Source: Dimorphilus gyrociliatus
Lineage: Eukaryota > Annelida > Polychaeta > Dinophilidae
Direction of reading: 5' to 3'
Length of the DNA: 64,000 bases
Assembly: GCA_904063045.1 (NCBI GenBank)
Contig: CAJFCJ010000019.1
Coordinates: 1,627,700 to 1,691,699 of the forward strand
The notes under the pieces were generated by a model. The model searched no databases. It saw nothing but the letters and a program-made list of their open reading frames with translations, and was not told where the DNA came from. Below are positions 50,440-61,500 of the stretch, piece by piece; positions within the stretch are counted from its first letter, which is position 1, and each line of letters opens with the position of its first letter. The position numbers and the translations under genes were made by a program.

Positions 50440-50494
50440 GAATTATAGATAGGCACTATATATTTAATTAATTTTCAAGTTTATCCGTCGAATA

Positions 50495-50977
50495 TTACGT
50501 ATTCGAATCTCCCAACCATTTACGACATTTTTCATCGCCATCTTGCTCTGTTGAGAGTTTAGGCTGAAGTTTTTCTTTTCTACGCCTTCTCGATTTTCTA
50601 TTCGTATTTTGTCGAATTGGTAAGAGAAGGGGCTGCTGATGAGAAGAACGAGAAGATTCCTCTCTGGCAGTTGCTGGCTGAGATTTATTTGCTTCTGATT
50701 TCTTCTTTTTAAGTATTTCCAATTCCCTTTCGAGAATATCTCCAGTTAAAGTTTTCGATTCTTGAGCACATTTTCCTATATGGGGCAATCTTGTTAAACC
50801 AGACGAGGGTTCACTCGTTGACTGAGATATGCGAGAAGAAGTTGAAAAAGTATCTAGCGAAGGTAGACGTGACGGTGGTTCGGAAGAAGCGTCTCTGTTA
50901 TCATCGCTTGAAGTTCCTCCCCTTGAAATGGGTGGCAAGAAGTGCTTGTCGGGAGAAGGTGTGGTAGTCATGCGCAT
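50495..50977 (-). CDS. Small basic Ser-rich protein, family not recognised
   Basis: An intact 160-aa single-exon frame starting MRMTTTPSPDKHFLPPIS. Composition is Ser/Arg/Lys-rich. Visible features are PPISRGG near the N-terminus, a possible short helix TGDILERELEILKKKKSE and a strongly basic patch RKSRRRRKEK that could act as a nuclear signal. The frame stays open about 90 bases upstream of the Met without another Met and is preceded by a plausible acceptor (TTAAGCAG), so a spliced upstream exon is possible. A short out-of-frame ATG lies just before the start. Upstream DNA has a perfect CRE (51199-51206). Confidence 0.5.
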   Translation of the reverse strand: MRMTTTPSPDKHFLPPISRGGTSSDDNRDASSEPPSRLPSLDTFSTSSRISQSTSEPSSGLTRLPHIGKCAQESKTLTGDILERELEILKKKKSEANKSQPATAREESSRSSHQQPLLLPIRQNTNRKSRRRRKEKLQPKLSTEQDGDEKCRKWLGDSNT

Positions 50978-52084
50978 GATGCTACCATCTACGAGAAAAC
51001 GATCTGAATTATTAAATGAATAGCGGCCAAAGCCGATCGCCGCCTCTCTTCGAACTGAGTCGATGTCTGCTTAATTAGGCCTTGTTAAAGAATGGCGCCA
51101 GTCAAGTGCAGTATCCGTGGAGACGAACTGCAACAGAGTGAACGTTCGAGACGCTCACGAATATGCGTTCCCCTCTAAACCTACTTTTAATTGAACTATG
51201 ACGTCATTGCAACGGATACTGACAATACGGATGAAATTAGGCAGAAAGAATATCTAAAACTATTGTACATTAATGAGAAAACCATTAGTTATACATAGTT
51301 GCACACAGATCAATTTTCTTGCATGAAATCCGATGTCGAGGGGGAAAAAATCACATTTCATTTATCCAATATATAATAATAGTGTTTTCTTTTTAAATAT
51401 ATACACTACATTGAGTATATACAAATATATGCGTATATTTAAAAGAAAGAGAGGAAGAAAGTAATAAACTCTACTTGATAAATTATACGATGTCTAGCCG
51501 TTTGTTTGTTTATACTCCATAGAGAGGAGGGAGACAAAGTTAAACTGTTTTTTTTCTTTGCTATTGTTTTGCCTTGATACAATTAGGTAAGAAATATTTA
51601 AAGAAAATCATTTTCTTTATCTACATTCTTCTCTCTCTCGCTCTCTTTGTGTTTTCTCTATCTTTCTCATAGAAAACCATTCAAAATTTCTTAATCGTAT
51701 TATTATGAATGTGGGCAGAGAAAGAGAACATTAATATTATATACAACTACTAGCATAGCATAGAGCAGGTAATATCGAATATAAATATATAAAGATATCG
51801 ACAACTAAATAATCCTATTTAGTTTTTAAATCTATAAAGCCCGTCGCTTTAAGCAAGTTACTTTATTATACAGTGGCTCCCTCTCTTGTTTATCTTTTAC
51901 GTAATAATTTTTTTTCAAATATATACTTTCCATTAATCTTTATACTGTATATATATATATATCTTCCGTATATATAATCTAGTATAAAGTGATTATCATT
52001 GTTTTATTGATCGAACATCACCATTTTCCCCCTCTTCATCTGAGAGATGAATGAGAATTGATAATTGTAAAACGTAGAATAAAA
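50978..52084. other. Divergent upstream region of orphan gene and LRR receptor
   Basis: The part near 51020-51210 is GC-richer than its surroundings and promoter-like. From about 51350 onward it is AT-rich with TA and CT runs. No coding exon is supported. Confidence 0.5.
51199..51206. promoter_or_regulatory. Palindromic CRE (TGACGTCA)
   Basis: A perfect CREB/ATF full site about 220 bases upstream of the orphan gene start codon, in a GC-richer promoter-like patch. A single 8-mer can occur by chance, so function is inferred. Confidence 0.45.
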
Positions 52085-53389
52085 ATGTCAGTCTTTTTAA
52101 TCTTATCGATATTAATAAGTCTGATAGAACTTGGAATAACGATTGAATGCGAAAAGCCATGTGAATTAACAAGTGATAGCGTTTCTTGTAAATGGAATAG
52201 TTTGTGGAATAACTCGAATATTATATCTAAAGCTAAAAATTGCCTAGAAACTTCAAATTATAATGAATTAAGTCTAGTTTTGGCCAAAAATACAAATATT
52301 AATAAGGAGCTACTGCAATCGTTGACCTCCGTCGTTAAATTATCGTTTGAAGAGGGTAATAAAATTGTGAAATTACACCCAGAAGCTTTTCGTTCTCTTT
52401 ACAATTTACAAGAGTTAAATTTACAAAATACAGGCGTCCAATATATAGATATTTTAAATGCCTTACCAGCCATAAGAGACCAACTGAAAGTTATTCGGGT
52501 AGGTCAAACAGGTACGAAATGCAACTGCGATTGGTTTCTTCTCAAGAAAAAACTAGAAGAACTAAATGTAAAGTACCAAGATCCAAATAATCCCAACTGT
52601 GATGACTACGACGAAGCGCAGAATAAGAAACTCTGCTTTAATTTTTCCCAAACCGCAATATATATTTACCAGCGTGAAGTGGTCAGAGTGAATAGGGCGG
52701 TTTTATGCTTTGCAGTGATCATTATATTATTTGCTTGCACACTCATGTTCGCGGCCCTCCTTTGCGCACTCTCGAAACCGTTCAATTTTAAGAATAATTA
52801 TTTGGAAGGAGAAGAAGAGGAAGCCTATGATATTGACAGGTTGAACTGTACATACTCAGATAATTACGATCTACAAGGGTCTCATTCTTCAAGATTATCC
52901 AATATCTCTCCTCCATCAGGTTGGACTGAAGGAGAGATGAAACAGATAGCGAAAACTCTTAAATCTAATGGCGCCCGCTCTACAGGTCATTTAACTATTG
53001 CTACCCCGGGTAGTGAAGGTCCAAGAATCAGAGTAGCTTCAAAAGCGGTAAAAGTCGACAATCTACCGTCTAAAAACGGAGCTCTAAATATCCCACTAAG
53101 TCAGTCAGCTTATTGTTATAAACCTATAGGTGACCATAATCAAGAGGATAAGCTTATTCGGCCAACTAGAAATACAATTGAGCGGAATACTTATCAATCG
53201 GGCGTTGACCTCAACCTCAAAATTGACAGTCGAACGAATAAATCATTTACTATTGAAAAAACGTGCGGAGGAAGGCGTCTAATCTTATCAAAGGCTAACT
53301 CTTTCGAGGAAAATATAACCGTGGCCGACTCGTGTACAGTGGATGATAAGCGCAAGATAACTCTCTCTAAGGAGCGTGTCTCTCCTTGA
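52085..53389 (+). CDS. Short LRR single-pass receptor-like protein
   Basis: Intronless, 434 aa from the ATG at 52085. A signal peptide (SVFLILSILISLIEL) is followed by a Cys-containing LRRNT-like cap (CEKPCELTSDSVSC). About three weak leucine-rich repeats follow (LHPEAFRSLYNLQELNLQNT), then an LRRCT-like cap (CNCDWFLLKKKL). A transmembrane helix (residues about 215-240, VLCFAVIIILFACTLMFAALL) precedes a roughly 190-residue Ser-rich cytoplasmic tail without a recognised domain. The ectodomain is much shorter than in most neuronal LRR receptors. Role likely adhesion or signalling; no ortholog recognised. Confidence 0.8.
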   Translation: MSVFLILSILISLIELGITIECEKPCELTSDSVSCKWNSLWNNSNIISKAKNCLETSNYNELSLVLAKNTNINKELLQSLTSVVKLSFEEGNKIVKLHPEAFRSLYNLQELNLQNTGVQYIDILNALPAIRDQLKVIRVGQTGTKCNCDWFLLKKKLEELNVKYQDPNNPNCDDYDEAQNKKLCFNFSQTAIYIYQREVVRVNRAVLCFAVIIILFACTLMFAALLCALSKPFNFKNNYLEGEEEEAYDIDRLNCTYSDNYDLQGSHSSRLSNISPPSGWTEGEMKQIAKTLKSNGARSTGHLTIATPGSEGPRIRVASKAVKVDNLPSKNGALNIPLSQSAYCYKPIGDHNQEDKLIRPTRNTIERNTYQSGVDLNLKIDSRTNKSFTIEKTCGGRRLILSKANSFEENITVADSCTVDDKRKITLSKERVSP

Positions 53390-53924
53390 ATAAGATTGTA
53401 TGATTCGAAATCTAATTCTCAAACAATTAAAACTAATAATAAAACTTCTAAAGGGCTGGATTAAGATATAAAGCGCCGTCTATAGAATAAAAACGACATC
53501 TATAGTTAAATAAGTTCGTCTTTTCAGTTCTTGTTCGAACGAGTATAGTGTTGTTTTTTTTTTTGTATCAGAAGAATGATTTTCCTTCATTGATCATTTA
53601 GCCTCAGTAAATCGGTTGAAAAAGCCATTTCTATTTCTCAAACTTTTCCCCTCTGCTCTCTCAATGCTACTCCAAAGACGGAATAGGAAGTTTCCTAATG
53701 AAAACAATAAATCTTAGTTAGAAGATTATAATTGTTGTGAAGCGAGAGAAAAAAAAACATATCAACAAAAAGGTGGAAAAACAGGGAAAGATAGTACGAA
53801 AAACAGAGGAGATATACACAGAGAGAGAGAGATAGAGAGAGAGAGAAGGGAGAGAGAAAAATATAGACCAGCGCACCTAACTCCGCTTAGCGACGTTCTT
53901 TTGTCGCCTTTTGTGTCATAAAAC
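53390..53924. other. Spacer upstream of WDR64 with GA microsatellite
   Basis: Contains the GA tract at 53819-53858 and the WDR64 5' flank. No coding exon was seen. Confidence 0.5.
53819..53858. repeat. (GA)n microsatellite
   Basis: Imperfect GAGAGA/GATAGA tract about 65 bases upstream of the WDR64 start codon. Confidence 0.85.
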
Positions 53925-56900
53925 ATGTCTACGAGATTGCATAGTGGAGCGCCGCCGTTTTCTAATGAAGAATTCGAAGAAAAACTGGAAAGATTTCGTG
54001 ATTTGATAAAAGAGATAACTTTACAAGGCTACGAAGCAACACCAGAGGAGAGACGCCAAATTATAACCGGTAACAACTATTCATTTCAATAAAAAATAGA
54101 TATAACAAAGTGTTCGTCGTTTAATTATTTAACATTTACACAATATTGATTAAATATAATCGTCGTTTATTCGTTATTTCATTGTAATATTTGTTTATTC
54201 ACTAATAATCAATCAATCAACTTTTTTTTCCCTTCTTTCTTTTAACATGTTCAACTTTATTTATTAAAAAAAAGAACAACTCCGATATGATCAGTTCAGT
54301 GATTCCATCCGACAATTGTTTGGTTCTGATATTAGGAATCAAAACTTAAAAAACATATATAGAAAGATCTCAACTAATCCTGATGCACCGGTTGATTGGA
54401 GCGAGGTAAAATAAAATATTCAATAATGATATCCGCTGTGATTATCTTGCTTCTCACCACTCGTTCAGATATTTGGCCTATTGCATCCTGATCAGGAAGA
54501 AGCAACCGAAAATTATGGACTACCTGAAGAAGTGTCCGTATTTACTGTTGGAGCTAGACGGAGGATAGGAGAAGCTGCAGGAAATCGTAAAAGGAGAGAT
54601 GTTGTTCAAAATATTAGATATATTCCAGGGCAGGACTGCTATTTAACTGCTTCGCAACAAGGATCATTGTCTGTTTGGTCTGCGTCTAAGTTACGACTTG
54701 TTGCATGTGCCGATATTCGTGTAAGTAAACATTTTATTACCAATGTTTGTAATAAAGAAAATATCTACAGGAAAAATCCTGGGTTACCGGTTGCGATTAC
54801 TTACCTGGATTAAGACGGGTATTGACTTGTACTGAGAGGGGTCTAGTTATCTGGGACATAAGAGCTAAAAGTAACAATCAACAAATGTTTGTTATAAAGC
54901 CAATCGAGCATTCTCCGCAATGTTGTTGCTACTTGCCACCGGCAGCTAATCCTTTTCAATCGGACAATCCTAAAGAATCTAATAATGCGTATGACGACAT
55001 ATTATTATTTGGTGACGACCAGGGCTGTGTCAACGTTCTTGCTCTATCTGCCTCTGATTTAACAGTTAAGAATCCAACAAAGGATAGAAGATATTCTCAA
55101 AGCGAAAATTATACTATTAATCCAAATAAACTTACCACTCCGATTAGGAGGAGACGTTTACATAACGATTGGGTTGTCAAGGTTAAATATTTCAAAGATT
55201 TAAGGTGTTTCGCTTCATGCTCTCCTTCGTCTTCGAAATCTTTTGTTCTTGAAGAAGTCGAAAGACTTTTGGACGATGGTCCAGTTCGCGGTGTAGCTAT
55301 CTCCAAAGGTGTTAATGCTTTCGATTATTGCGCAAGATCTAATGTAATAGCTACTGGGGGAGTAGATAAAATAATAAGGGTCTGGCATCCGCATATCTTT
55401 TCCAGACCTACAGGAAAACTTATGGGTCATCTTTTTACAATTGTCGATATTGTTTGCAATGAGAAAGACCAACACATCATTAGCTTAAGTACAGCAAGAG
55501 TTGTTCGTATATGGGATATTCATACTTTAACAAGCCTGCAAGTCTTTTCTGATACCGAAGAACGTGCTGGAGAAAAAAGGATATATTCTATGCTGTTTGA
55601 CAACAAATATGATCGACTCCTAACTGGCTCAAGCGTCCTTGATGTTTGGCCTTTAACTAGATCAGTTCAAGATACAATGCAAGTTCCTCATACTCATGAT
55701 CGTCCAGTTTCTGGTTTAATTATAAATGCAGAACTGCAGCAAGTAATTACAGTTTGTACAGAACCAACAATGAAAGTTTGGGAGATTGAAGCTGGAAAAC
55801 TTGTATTCCAAGTTCACGAACTGCACGGCAGAGGTATCGAGGTAACGTCAATGGCTGTTGATTCGTCAGGTTATCGATTAGTAACTGGAGCAGCGGACGG
55901 CTCAATAAAAGTTTGGGATCTTGGGTCTGGGCAAGTGATTAAAACGTCACTTGGAAAGGGCACTGGTGATGATGATGAATATGCTGTAGTCTCTATAGCC
56001 TATAATTTAATAAATGGTGTCAGACACCTTATAGTTGCTGGTAGGGGAAACAGCTTATTGCTCATGCGTGATAGCAACGAATCAACCGAATTAGAGTACG
56101 TTTATTCATTTAAAGAGTATTTAAGAAATACCGGAAGTACAAGTGCTAACTCTTTATCCTCGGAAACCTCATTCAAAACATTATCAGATACTCGCAGATC
56201 ACGATCCCAGATAACTAGTGCCTTTAGAAAGGTAACAATTATTATTTCGATAAATCTATAAAGGTATATACAACATTTAAAACTACAACCAGGACCAAGT
56301 TCTTTCTCAACATGAAATAAGAAGTATGACTTGCTTAACTCGAGATGATTTAGAGTCCTACATTGCAATAGGATGCCATTCCGGAGCAGTATTATTATGG
56401 TCTTTAAATAATAGAGAATTAATTAAAATGTACAAGCATAAAATATATAAATATTCTCATATTCCGTGTAATCATTGATTAATCAATATATGCAGAATGC
56501 TTCCGCCAGTCCCATCAAGGTCGCATTCAAGATCGTCTAAAAGGAGTGGTAAACTACCAAGAACAGTTCCCCTAGTAAACAGGGCAGTTAACGCAGTTCT
56601 TTTCCTTGTACATAAAAGACGTCGAATTGATCCAGCCTATTTAGAAAGGTAATCGAAAATTTAAAGTAAAATGATCCGAATAGAATTGTCGAATTTACTT
56701 TTTTTTTTATTTTACTTATTAGAAAAGCGCAAAAAGCAAAACAAGAAGTTGATACATCTCCAAGACGTTCTATATCTTCCAGAGCCTCTCGTGCCTCTCG
56801 AATGTCCAGAGCATCACTTGCTCAATCAGTTGCTAAGGTAAACCATTAAGCTCAATCTAATATCTATAAAGATTCATACCGTTTGAATAACTTTCCAATA

Positions 56901-58219
56901 GTCAATTGTTAGTCGGCAAGATGGTTCTCCCCACCTAGGTATTGATAGTCTTCAAGACCAAAAAGTAGAAGATGAAGGAACAGAAACTGAAACGGAAGAG
57001 GATGACTTAACGTCTCATACAATTGAGGAAGTGTTTGAACCAGTATTAGCATCTTGCCATAAAGATGGCTATGTGCGGATGTGGAATTTACAGGGAGAAC
57101 TACTATTAGAATTATCTTCATTCATGTCAAAGGACTCAGCGACTCCAATAACGTCTATATGCAGCGACAGTGATTCAAAATATATTGTTATAGCAGACAG
57201 TAGTAAGTATAGAGTAGAATTGAAATCGAATAGACTTGGAAATCTATTTATATATTCATAAAAGGTAACTTCGATCTTATGTTTCTTTAGAGGGATATCT
57301 GAATCTATGGGATGTATCGAATTTCCTTATGAATCCTAAACAAGCCAATGCGGCTGATGCAGTTGATCAATTGATCTGCTGGCGTGGACACTTGACTAGA
57401 ATAACAAGACTTGGATATATATCATCATCGTCATTAATTATATCTGCAGCTGTTGATGGTTCGGTTCGACTATGGTGGGGAAAGAAAGGACGATTTGCGG
57501 GATTTTTTGGACAACAGAGGGCACTATCTTTACCTAATAGCGAAGAAACTGCGGGAATGTTGGTTCAACCGTATGATATTACTGAGGTTTTTATTATTAT
57601 ATAGATTTTATAGGTGTAAGAGAATTAAACGTTTTTCATTTATTACCGTATTAGGCACCTTTTGTACCACCTCATCGATCTGATAAGATCAAAGTGCAAA
57701 GATCAATGCAAAGAAAGTTTGAATATCCTTTAGTATTTGACAAGCATAAATGGAAAACTTTTAGAAGATCAGCATACGAAGCTCAAAGAGAAAATGAAAG
57801 TGCTAGAGAAGAACCAGAAGATAAAAAATGGTTTGAAGCTTTAGTAAAACCAAAAATTGAACCAGGAAGCGTTGAAACCCTACCAAAGAGTGAAGGTCGA
57901 CACGGAGCTATATTTGGCTCCCTACCTGTTTATAAGGTAAGCAGAATAAAATAGAAAAGCTAAAAGTAATTACTATTACTCTAATGCTTCGCAGCTCTCA
58001 ACGGAAGAAAAGCCTCAAATGCCTGAGCATTTAATGTTGTTGCCAAGACAATCCGATAAAGACGGCAGAGGAAAATTTAGGGCAATTAATCACTTTTTAC
58101 AAGGTGGAAGAGCCTTGACAAAAGCAATGGAAAAAGATCAAAAGAGAAAACGTCTACCTCCGTTAAACACTTCTCGCTCCTCTCCACCAAACCTCCTACT
58201 CACAGTTAATAAACAGTAA
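53925..58219 (+). CDS. WDR64: WDR64 WD-repeat protein
   Basis: Eleven exons: 53925-54069, 54275-54405, 54469-54720, 54771-56231, 56293-56429, 56496-56648, 56723-56837, 56902-57202, 57291-57586, 57655-57936 and 57995-58219; 1165 aa. Order and diagnostic stretches follow vertebrate WDR64: WVTGCDYLPGLRRVLTCTER, RRRLHNDWVVKVKYF, ATGGVDKIIRVWHPHIFSRP, VGHLFTI-type linker, NEKDQHIISLSTARVVRIWD, VPHTHDRPVSG and, in the second propeller, CHKDGYVRMWNLQGEL and ISAAVDGSVRLWW. The two WD propellers are separated by a Ser/Arg-rich insert coded by small exons. WDR64 is poorly studied, with testis or cilia-associated expression in vertebrates; an axonemal role is inferred. Confidence 0.94.
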
Positions 58220-58592
58220 AAAGAGTTCAAAACTATAAGCTTTATCATCTTTAAACATAATTCAAGTATTTAAAAACAAGTGAATAAACAAGCTAAGATA
58301 AGAATCTAGCGGGATTTTTCATAAAGAGTCAAATGGAAGAAACCAAAATAAAATTGTGCATAAAGTGAACATAATAAAGAATGGACTATATATATAAATA
58401 TACTAGTAGAATAAAAGTAAAGAAACTTTACCATTGGAGTAGAATTTAAGATAGAATGTAGAGGGAGTTAGTAGTATAAATGCGTCGCAAAAAAAAAGAA
58501 ATATAAGAATTGAAAACAAATTAGCTCAAGTGAGTCAGAGGGTAGATCGTGTAAAAAGATTCAGGTCGGTGACATCGCGGTCACTATAGAAC
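58220..58592. other. Convergent 3' spacer
   Basis: Between the WDR64 stop and the stop of the repeat-rich membrane protein on the other strand. No coding signal was seen. Confidence 0.5.
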
Positions 58593-61500
58593 TCAATCAA
58601 GCGGAACTTTTTCAGACTCAGAAGTAACATATATATCACTAATGGCTTTTTGTCGTTGACTTAATTTTTCAAAATTCTGCAAAAATGAATAACTTGCTAA
58701 TTATTTAATGAAAACAAATAAACAAACTAAATTATTTACCTTTGCGCCAGAAGATTTCCTTGATAGCCAAAATGCGATCATTACAACAAGGCCTATTACG
58801 CATAAGAAGGCTACAACACCGGAAATAATCAGCGCCAAAAGAGTACTATCCGAATCTTTATCATCTTCATCTTCGTCTTTTGTAGTGTCAACTTCAGTTA
58901 ATTTATGCGTTGTTTGAGGCTTTTCAGCAACGGCCGTTAGTTTGAGTTTAAGATTTGGTTCGTTCCATTCAATCGTGAATTTCTCTGTTGAGATCTATAG
59001 AAGAGATAGAAGAAATATCTTTTATTCCCTTTTTGTAACTCAATAGAGAATGAGTAATAGTCACATGTAATAGTTATTTTTTCCCTTTTTTAAAAAGACA
59101 CATTGTGATAAAATAAGTAAATATATATCACTATTCTATATGGTTCTATTACCTTTCTAAAGAAATTATCCATTTCTGCGGATACATCTCTGTTAGTTTT
59201 CACTTCATAGTGCACTATGATACTTCCTCGAACGACCTTAATAAATAAAAAAAGAGAGCAATTAATAAATATTAATAAGAACTATATCAATAAATAAATG
59301 TAAACCTACATTTTTAATTTGAATATGATTAAAAGAAATTTCCAATTCCGACGCGATTTTCTTTGCCATATCACTGTTTGATTTGAAGTTTATATTCAGT
59401 AATGATATTTCAATATTTTATATTTTACCTCTTAAATTTTAGAACGCCAACTTTATTAACAATACTAAACGAATGATCGAATTTGATGCTTGATACGAAT
59501 TGTCTAATTTCTTGAGTTTCTAGAATAATGAATTGTTTTAATTAGTATAGTAATTATCTTTATATTAGGAGACCTACTGCAATTAAGCAAGTCTGATTCG
59601 GATTTCTTAACAGATATTTGAGAAAGTTGTTGTCCTCTTGGATCAACGCAGAAGCATATCGTATCTGAGCACTGTTTAGGACGGAATGCACCATCATCGG
59701 TACATTGTGGTTTCCAATCACCCGTAATATTCATCATCTTATCCAGGACGTATTTTGCGTGCCTTCGATGACATAATTTTATTGTTTTTTGACAGTTTAC
59801 AGTTGTCTTTTTAATAGGATCAATGAAGAGAGTTTTATTACATGAACAAAAGTCCATTTGGCAATATGCTTCGGGATATTTATGGCAAGTTGCATTTATA
59901 TCGCTGCATTGCATTGCCTGATTTTCACATGGCTCCATTTCTTTGCATAAAACCCCTTGACATCTCTTAATGCACTCTCCCTTTGTCTTGAAATTATTTT
60001 TATTTCCATTTATACCGTTATACAAAAATGAGCGACACGTTTCTGATGAAGAATCATAGTAGTATCTTTCTTCACCAGAGGTTCCCACTCCGGTCAATGA
60101 CATTGAACAGACATTTGAATGATCTTTATCCTTAGCTAAAAAAAGAAATGAATGCTTGTGAGTCACTAACTCGAGTTTCCCTAAACAATTTGTTTAAGCT
60201 TACTTTCAATAAGGGTACAGTTAACCTTCTTTTCACCTATGAAATATTCAACCGAGCAATTTTTACCACAAGGATTAATTCTACATTCTGCTCTTGGATG
60301 CTCTCTGCACTTAAACATTGAGCACAAAGATTCGTTACAACTCCTTAAAGAATCCTTTCGATTGCAAACTAAAAAACGTACAATATTTTTAGGATAGTTT
60401 AAAAATGACACAAAATTATATATATATAAATTTATATATATATACTTGATGTGTTTTTATATTGCTTCGAGCAATTAGGTATACCACTAGTTGTTCGAGT
60501 GCCGGGAATTACTGTTCCATTAGGGAAGGAACACCACCGTACACCAAGTGAAACTGAGAACTGGATTTTACTGAAATCTCCATTTTTGTCACAGGATGGC
60601 ATTGTAATAGGCATACTGCTATTCAGCATCAAACTAATATTGGCTAGTTCTCTTGCATGTTGACATTTTGTTATCTCGAAGGGTATTGCTATTATTTAAT
60701 TTTTAATAAAACAAAATCATTTTAAACTCAATAGGCAGTAAATAAAGTACCTTTTAAACACGTTGTTCCTGCTCCTGTATCACAGCATTTCCAGTCATCA
60801 GAACCAAACCTATTGATACAATGTTCATCTTCGTGACATTCCATTGATGATGAGCCTGAAATTCCTTTGGGGCAATATCCCTTTACAACGCCTAAAAATA
60901 AATTTCATTTTGACAAAAAAAACATAAAAAAAAATACTGACGATGAGCAAACTTGTGTTTACAATGGGCATATCTATTTCCCCAGTTACCTGTTCCCCAA
61001 TCACTAGTACTAGGTCTTCCAGTTCCCCATCTACCTGTGCCATATCCACCAGTTCCCCACCTGCCTGTACCATAGCCACCAGTTCCCCATCTACCAGTAC
61101 CATATCTTCCAGTTCCCCATCTACCAGTGCCGTATCTTCCAGTTCCCCATCTACCAGTGCCGTATCTTCCTGTTCCCCATTTTCCTGTTCCATATCTTCC
61201 AGTTCCCCAATAACCAGTACTGGGTCTGCCTGTTACCCACGGACAAATACATGGTCTGCCTGTTCCCCAACTTCCAGTTCCCCATCTACCAGTGCCGTAT
61301 CTTCCAGTTCCCCATTTACCAGTACCATATCTTCCAGTTCCCCATCTACCAGTGCCGTACCTTCCAGTTCCCCATTTACCAGTACCATATCTTCCAGTTC
61401 CCCATCTACCAGTGCCGTATCTTCCAGTTCCCCATTTACCAGTACCATATCTTCCAGTTCCCCATTTACCAGTACCAAATCTTCCAGTTCCCCATTTACC

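Larger units (their letters stand above)
48520..50494. other. Intergenic AT-rich region with microsatellites
   Basis: About 2 kb between convergent ends of CEP44 (+) and the orphan basic protein gene (-). It contains a TA run at 50061-50089 and a (CT)n plus T-run at about 50392-50439. Open frames here are short and unremarkable. Confidence 0.5.

Noticed and set aside
50500-50515. GATTCGAAT resembling a tRNA T-loop
   Set aside because: It lies within the coding end of the orphan basic protein, and no cloverleaf arms or acceptor stem surround it. No tRNA gene was found elsewhere.
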